Part shown: one piece after another, positions 52,898 to 56,714 of the stretch
Position numbering within the stretch: the first letter of the stretch is position 1
How the letters are laid out: every line of letters starts with the position of its first letter
The notes under the pieces: model-generated
The model's input: only the letters and a program-made list of their open reading frames with translations
Database searches by the model: none
What the model was told of the DNA's origin: nothing
Translations under genes and position numbers: made by a program
Source of the DNA: Nitrospinaceae bacterium
GTDB lineage: Bacteria; Nitrospinota; Nitrospinia; Nitrospinales; VA-1
Length of the DNA stretch: 56,714 nt
Reading direction: 5' to 3'
Assembly (NCBI GenBank): GCA_029261455.1
Contig: JAJDBH010000073.1
Coordinates: forward strand, 1-56,714

Positions 52898-54355
52898 ATG
52901 AAATTGTTAGCACAAGTTATTTTGTTCCTATGGGTTTTTTGTGGACAGGTCTATGCTCAGCCCTTGTTTCAAGGTGTTGGTGAGCAAGAAGACTGGATGG
53001 GAACCTATTTTCAAGGCCGCAAAATGGGGTTTACCCGAGTGCAAACCCGCTGGACCCCGGAAGCCATTGAGGTGGACTCTACGGTTTTTTTTCAGATTCG
53101 TTCCGAGTCTGTGGATCAGTCTACCACCATCAAACAGAAGACACGGCTCAGTTCGGATTTCAAACTTCTGGATTTTTCCATCTTGCAGGAGATCACTGGG
53201 CACCGACAGCAGATCGAAGGCAGTATGGAAGGCAATCGGTTAACCTACAGGGTGAGGTCTCGGGGTTTTGATAAGGAAAAATCCATGGATCTGCCACCCG
53301 ACGCTCTACCTTCTTCGACCTTTCTTTTAAATTTGATGGTGAACGGGTTGGAAGTTGGACAAAAAGGGACTTTGCCTTTGTTCCTGGAGTCATTTCAGAT
53401 GCTGGTGGATCTGGAATATGAAGTTCTGCGTCGGGAAAACCTGGAGTATGAGGGCAAATCTGTTGAAACTTTTGCGATCAAACAAAGATTCGGCGGTATC
53501 GAAACCACCATGTGGGTGGCTGAGGATGGTTCAGTGATCAAAGAAACCACCAACCAGGGTTTTGAATCGTTCAAAGAATCTGCTGAAGTCGCGCAAAAAC
53601 TCGATGAACCGCTTACAGTCAGTAGTTTGATCACTATGAGTCTGGTCAAACCGAGCAAGCCTATTGACCGGCCGGGTCGGGTGAGGGAGATCATCTTTCA
53701 CCTTAAGCCCCTCCGATCTTCTGACCTCGTTCCACAAGACCACCGGCAAAAGATTCTCACAACAGAAACTTTGCCTAATGGTTTTTATCGCACCACGTTG
53801 GCGGTTAAAACTGAGCCAGAGATGATTGCTGGTTCTTCAAACTGGCCCAAAAAATCGTCACGGGACCCAAAATATCTGGAAGACTCGGCGGAGGTGCAGT
53901 CCAGGCACCCCATGATCCGGGCTTTAGCGCGGGAGCTTGCCGGGGAAACGGAAAATGCCTGGCAGGTGGCTCTAGACATCAATCGATGGGTGAACATTAA
54001 CCTGGAAAAGGAACTGGTGGATACCGTTACGGCATTGGATGCTTTGCATGAAAGGCGAGGCGAATGCCAGTCGCATACTTATCTGTTTACGGCTTTGGCC
54101 CGTGCGGCAGGCATCCCCACTCGCATTGTGAACGGACTGGTGTACTCGAAAGAATACGCGGGGTTCCTGTATCATGCGTGGCCAGAAGTTTATGTGGGGG
54201 AGTGGCGGGCTCTTGACCCGACTTTTGGTCAGAGTGTGGTGGACGCCACTCACATCAAACTGACCGAAGGAACCAAAGAGGGGCCTTTCGGCTTGATGGA
54301 GTTTGTTGGCAAGGTGGAGATTGACTGGACCAACAGTGAGACCAATGAACAATAG
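52898..54355 (+). CDS. Exported transglutaminase-like protein
   Basis: From ATG 52898 this is a 485-residue protein with a signal peptide (MKLLAQVILFLWVFCGQVYA). The N-terminal 300 residues are beta-rich and unrecognised. The C-terminal part is a transglutaminase-like cysteine peptidase fold with Cys390 in RRGECQSHTYLF, His426 in YHAWPEVYV and Asp440 in ALDPTFGQ, the complete catalytic triad. Members act as proteases, amidases or cross-linking enzymes; substrate unknown. The frame is also open from ATG 52859, but that would put 13 residues before the signal peptide. It stands alone between guaB (divergent) and the ribonucleotide reductase gene. Confidence 0.82.
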   Translation: MKLLAQVILFLWVFCGQVYAQPLFQGVGEQEDWMGTYFQGRKMGFTRVQTRWTPEAIEVDSTVFFQIRSESVDQSTTIKQKTRLSSDFKLLDFSILQEITGHRQQIEGSMEGNRLTYRVRSRGFDKEKSMDLPPDALPSSTFLLNLMVNGLEVGQKGTLPLFLESFQMLVDLEYEVLRRENLEYEGKSVETFAIKQRFGGIETTMWVAEDGSVIKETTNQGFESFKESAEVAQKLDEPLTVSSLITMSLVKPSKPIDRPGRVREIIFHLKPLRSSDLVPQDHRQKILTTETLPNGFYRTTLAVKTEPEMIAGSSNWPKKSSRDPKYLEDSAEVQSRHPMIRALARELAGETENAWQVALDINRWVNINLEKELVDTVTALDALHERRGECQSHTYLFTALARAAGIPTRIVNGLVYSKEYAGFLYHAWPEVYVGEWRALDPTFGQSVVDATHIKLTEGTKEGPFGLMEFVGKVEIDWTNSETNEQ

Positions 54356-54761
54356 TTCTACCTAGTTGGCAAAGAACTAACTCTATATAATTCAATAAAC
54401 TGTTGTCACATTTCTCGCGGTAGTGATTCGATTCCCCCTTAAAAACAGAACACACTTTTCTTGCGAGCGCGCCTTGATTTTCGTTTTTCATTCGCTTATT
54501 ATGGGGGTGGATGACAGGAGTAAAACCTTTATGTTTTGTGACCTTGAGGGAAAGTTATGTGGGGACCCAACATTTCGATTGACATACCACATCTTGTATA
54601 ATATTTTGCTTGGCAACACAAAATATAGATATTTTGTGGTTTAAGGCAACTAAGACTTTTAAGGAAAAAGGGCAGTTAGAAATTGTTTTTGCCCTTCAAA
54701 CCTTTGACTGATAACGAATTAAATTTTTTGAAATTATCTTTATTGCGAGGCGGAGCATTAT
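54356..54761 (+). promoter_or_regulatory. Upstream region of the ribonucleotide reductase gene with palindromic operator candidate
   Basis: A perfect 22-base palindrome, CACAAAATAT-AG-ATATTTTGTG, lies at 54617-54638. A TATAAT at 54597-54602 lies upstream, so the palindrome would sit at or just after the transcription start. Its left half resembles the NrdR-box core (ACACAAAATATAG) but not the full consensus. A seven-base inverted repeat (54353-54359 with 54373-54379) follows the transglutaminase-like stop without a T run. The short frame at 54423-54644 lacks features of a real gene. Confidence 0.45.
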
Positions 54762-56714
54762 ATGCAAATTGACCGAGTATTTACCAAAGACCATCAAGAC
54801 CCTTATGAAGGGATTGGCTTTGTAGAGCGAGTTTCTAAAATCACCAATGCCAATGGTTCTGTGGTTTCTGAAATCAAGAACGTTTTGGTGCCTGACACCT
54901 GGTCTCAGGTGGCGGTAGATATCATGGCGCAGAAATATTTTCGCAAAGCAGGGGTTCCGGCTCGTTTGAAAAAGAAGTTTGAGCCCGGATTGCCTGAATG
55001 GCTTTGCCCGTCGGTTCCTGATGAAGAGGCACTGAATCAGCTCCCTCAATCAGCGCAGTTTTCCCGCGAAACCACATCACAGGAAGTTTTCCACCGCTTG
55101 GCCGGATGCTGGACATACTGGGGTTGGAAAAATAATTGTTTCAGCAGTGAGAAAGACGCGCGCAGTTATTTCGATGAGATGCGTTATATGCTAGCCCGGC
55201 AGTTGGCGGCACCTAATTCTCCGCAGTGGTTCAACACCGGAATGAACTGGGCCTATGGTCTCGAAGGACCGGCGCAGGGGCATTATTATTTCGACGAGGA
55301 AGCAGGCCAACTGCAAAAATCTAAAAATTCTTATGAACGACCGCAACCGCATGCCTGCTTCATTCTTTCTGTTAATGATGATCTGGTGGGTGATGGCGGA
55401 ATTATGGATTTGTGGCGGCAGGAAGCTCGGCTGTTTAAGTTCGGATCTGGAACCGGGAGTAACTTCTCCAATCTTCGCGGAAGTGGTGAGTCCCTTTCCG
55501 GTGGTGGCAAGTCTTCCGGGCTGATGAGTTTCTTAAAGATCGGTGACCGGGCGGCAGGAGCCATCAAATCTGGCGGAACAACCCGACGTGCGGCAAAGAT
55601 GGTCACTCTCGATATGGACCATCCTGACATCGAAGAATTCGTTGAATGGAAGGTCAAAGAAGAACGTAAGGTTGCCGCTCTTGCGGCGGGAAGCAAGATG
55701 ACCCGTCGGTGTCTGAAAGAAGTTGTCACGGCTTGCTGGGCGCAAGATGAGGGTGAGGAAACCCGGTTTGATGTGCAGAAAAATAAGGCTTTGAAAAAAG
55801 CCGTTCGTAGGGGATTGGATTGCTTTATCCCTGAAAACTATATTTATCGCGTTATCCAGTTAGCTCGACAAGGGGTTAAGGATATTGAGTTTGAAGAGTA
55901 TGACACCAACTGGACTTCAGAAGGTTACCTGACCGTTTCAGGTCAGAATTCCAACAACTCGGTTCGTCTCACTAATGAGTTTTTGCGTGCGGTGGAATGC
56001 GACGGAGACTGGAACCTGATCCGCAGGACAGATGGGGAGATCGCCAGAACTCTGCCAGCCAAAGATTTATGGGATAAAGTCAATTACTCTGCCTGGTCAA
56101 GTGCCGACCCGGGGCTTCAGTTTCACTCGACGATCAACGAGTGGCACACTTGCCCGGAAGATGGGCCGATCCGCGCTTCTAATCCCTGCTCAGAATATAT
56201 GTTCCTCGATGACACGGCCTGCAACTTGGCGTCCATCAACCTGATGCGTTTTTACGATGAAGAGAAAGGTTTGTTTGCAATAGAAGACTACCGTCATGCT
56301 TGTCGGTTGTGGACCCTCACTCTGGAAATTTCGGTGATGATGGCGCAGTTCCCCAATCAGGCTATTGCTAAAAAGAGTTTTGAGTTCCGTACCTTAGGTC
56401 TTGGTTATGCCAATTTGGGAGCCATGCTAATGGTGATGGGCATTCCTTATGATTCGGAAAGTGGTCGGGCTATTGCAGGCGCGATTTCCGCCATGACGAC
56501 TGGAGCCGCCTATGCCATGTCTGCGGAAATGGCTGGAGAGCTTGGAACATTTGTGGGATATGAAAAGAACCGAAGTGCCATGCTCAGGGTTCTGAAAAAC
56601 CACCAATCTGCGGCGCATAATAAGGAAGTTCATGAGTATGAAGGGCTCACCATTTACCCGCAAGGTATTCAGGCGGAACATTGCCCCAGCTATCTTCTGG
56701 ATGCGGCTCAGAAG
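54762..56714 (+). CDS. nrdJ: Adenosylcobalamin-dependent (class II) ribonucleotide reductase, N-terminal part
   Basis: Makes deoxyribonucleotides from ribonucleotides using vitamin B12. I translated from ATG 54762, with GGAG six bases before it, to the window edge: 651 residues without a stop. Landmarks are NSPQWFNTGMNWAYG, PHACFILSVNDDL, FKFGSGTGSNFSNLRG, GGTTRRAAKMV and NPCSEYMFLDDTACNLASIN with Cys476 in the active-site region. The NPCSEYMFLDD form is typical of vitamin B12-dependent enzymes rather than class I NrdA. The C-terminal part, with the redox cysteines, is outside the window. The gene has its own upstream region with a palindrome. It implies cobalamin uptake or synthesis in the organism. 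Confidence 0.93.
   Translation, partial: MQIDRVFTKDHQDPYEGIGFVERVSKITNANGSVVSEIKNVLVPDTWSQVAVDIMAQKYFRKAGVPARLKKKFEPGLPEWLCPSVPDEEALNQLPQSAQFSRETTSQEVFHRLAGCWTYWGWKNNCFSSEKDARSYFDEMRYMLARQLAAPNSPQWFNTGMNWAYGLEGPAQGHYYFDEEAGQLQKSKNSYERPQPHACFILSVNDDLVGDGGIMDLWRQEARLFKFGSGTGSNFSNLRGSGESLSGGGKSSGLMSFLKIGDRAAGAIKSGGTTRRAAKMVTLDMDHPDIEEFVEWKVKEERKVAALAAGSKMTRRCLKEVVTACWAQDEGEETRFDVQKNKALKKAVRRGLDCFIPENYIYRVIQLARQGVKDIEFEEYDTNWTSEGYLTVSGQNSNNSVRLTNEFLRAVECDGDWNLIRRTDGEIARTLPAKDLWDKVNYSAWSSADPGLQFHSTINEWHTCPEDGPIRASNPCSEYMFLDDTACNLASINLMRFYDEEKGLFAIEDYRHACRLWTLTLEISVMMAQFPNQAIAKKSFEFRTLGLGYANLGAMLMVMGIPYDSESGRAIAGAISAMTTGAAYAMSAEMAGELGTFVGYEKNRSAMLRVLKNHQSAAHNKEVHEYEGLTIYPQGIQAEHCPSYLLDAAQK

Noticed and set aside
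54579-54602. TTGACA and TATAAT close together upstream of nrdJ
   Set aside because: The spacer is only 12 bases, too short for a sigma-70 promoter. Only the TATAAT is kept as a possible -10.
54423-54644. 73-codon frame upstream of nrdJ
   Set aside because: No ribosome-binding site, runs through the promoter and palindrome, and the product has no recognisable features.
1-56714. CRISPR array, tRNA, rRNA, insertion sequence or prophage
   Set aside because: No regularly spaced repeats, cloverleaf, rRNA signature, transposase or phage gene was seen in any gap or frame.

Overview
The window looks like a chromosomal core region of a Gram-negative bacterium with moderate GC content. Gram-negative signs are a TonB-dependent outer-membrane receptor, a lipoprotein, a Tat-dependent molybdenum enzyme and Mpl, which recycles meso-diaminopimelate murein peptides. 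A protein with three tandem protochlorophyllide-reductase-like (PCP_red) domains, a UPF0182 protein and a cobalamin-dependent ribonucleotide reductase fit a Nitrospinota/Nitrospirota-type organism. That assignment is an inference from gene content; no rRNA or tRNA marker is present. I saw no insertion sequence, prophage, integrase, CRISPR array or tRNA.

Layout. 1-848: 5' part of a fused MFS/spermidine-synthase-like membrane protein. 1080-2046: triple PCP_red protein and a 40-residue one-helix protein. 2193-5371: three-gene signalling cassette (PAS histidine kinase, lone receiver, receiver-kinase). 5418-9059: SDR epimerase, Nif3-like protein and an orphan DppB/DppC-type permease pair. 9075-14341: ABC-F ATPase, small protein, membrane-anchored methyltransferase and a secreted PHP-like protein that has lost most metal ligands. 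14503-21680: structured leader, acidic receiver protein, valS, pepF and a basic low-complexity protein. 21693-28615: PBP4-type dacB, a membrane protein, adenosine-kinase-like PfkB, a BamE-like lipoprotein, HAD phosphatase, mpl and a coupled gene of unknown function. 28784-33107: radical SAM protein, thioredoxin-like protein, UPF0182. 33122-37748 (minus): purS-purQ-purL-purF. 37912-41500: GT-C-like membrane protein and a RhaD-like aldolase/dehydrogenase fusion. 41571-48019 (minus): SUMF1-like protein, Mo-cofactor oxidoreductase, TonB receptor, YfiR-like protein and hybrid kinase. 48425-49558: Wzz-type protein. 49666-52735 (minus): guaB-guaA. 52898-54355: transglutaminase-like protein. 54762-end: class II ribonucleotide reductase, cut by the window edge.

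How the genes work together. Purine synthesis is well represented: FGAM synthase complex PurSQL with PurF, the GMP branch GuaB-GuaA, an adenosine-kinase-like enzyme and the ribonucleotide reductase. Cell-wall turnover is represented by DacB and Mpl. Two sensory modules stand out. One is the 2193-5371 cassette. The other is a TonB receptor/YfiR/CHASE8-like hybrid kinase set that resembles the YfiBNR logic with a kinase in place of the diguanylate cyclase.

The least expected signal is a recurring promoter arrangement. Several genes (nif3-like, dacB, guaB, mpl, probably the SUMF1-like gene and others) have no Shine-Dalgarno sequence and carry a sigma-70-like -10 hexamer only 5-11 bases before the start codon. 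This predicts leaderless or nearly leaderless mRNAs.
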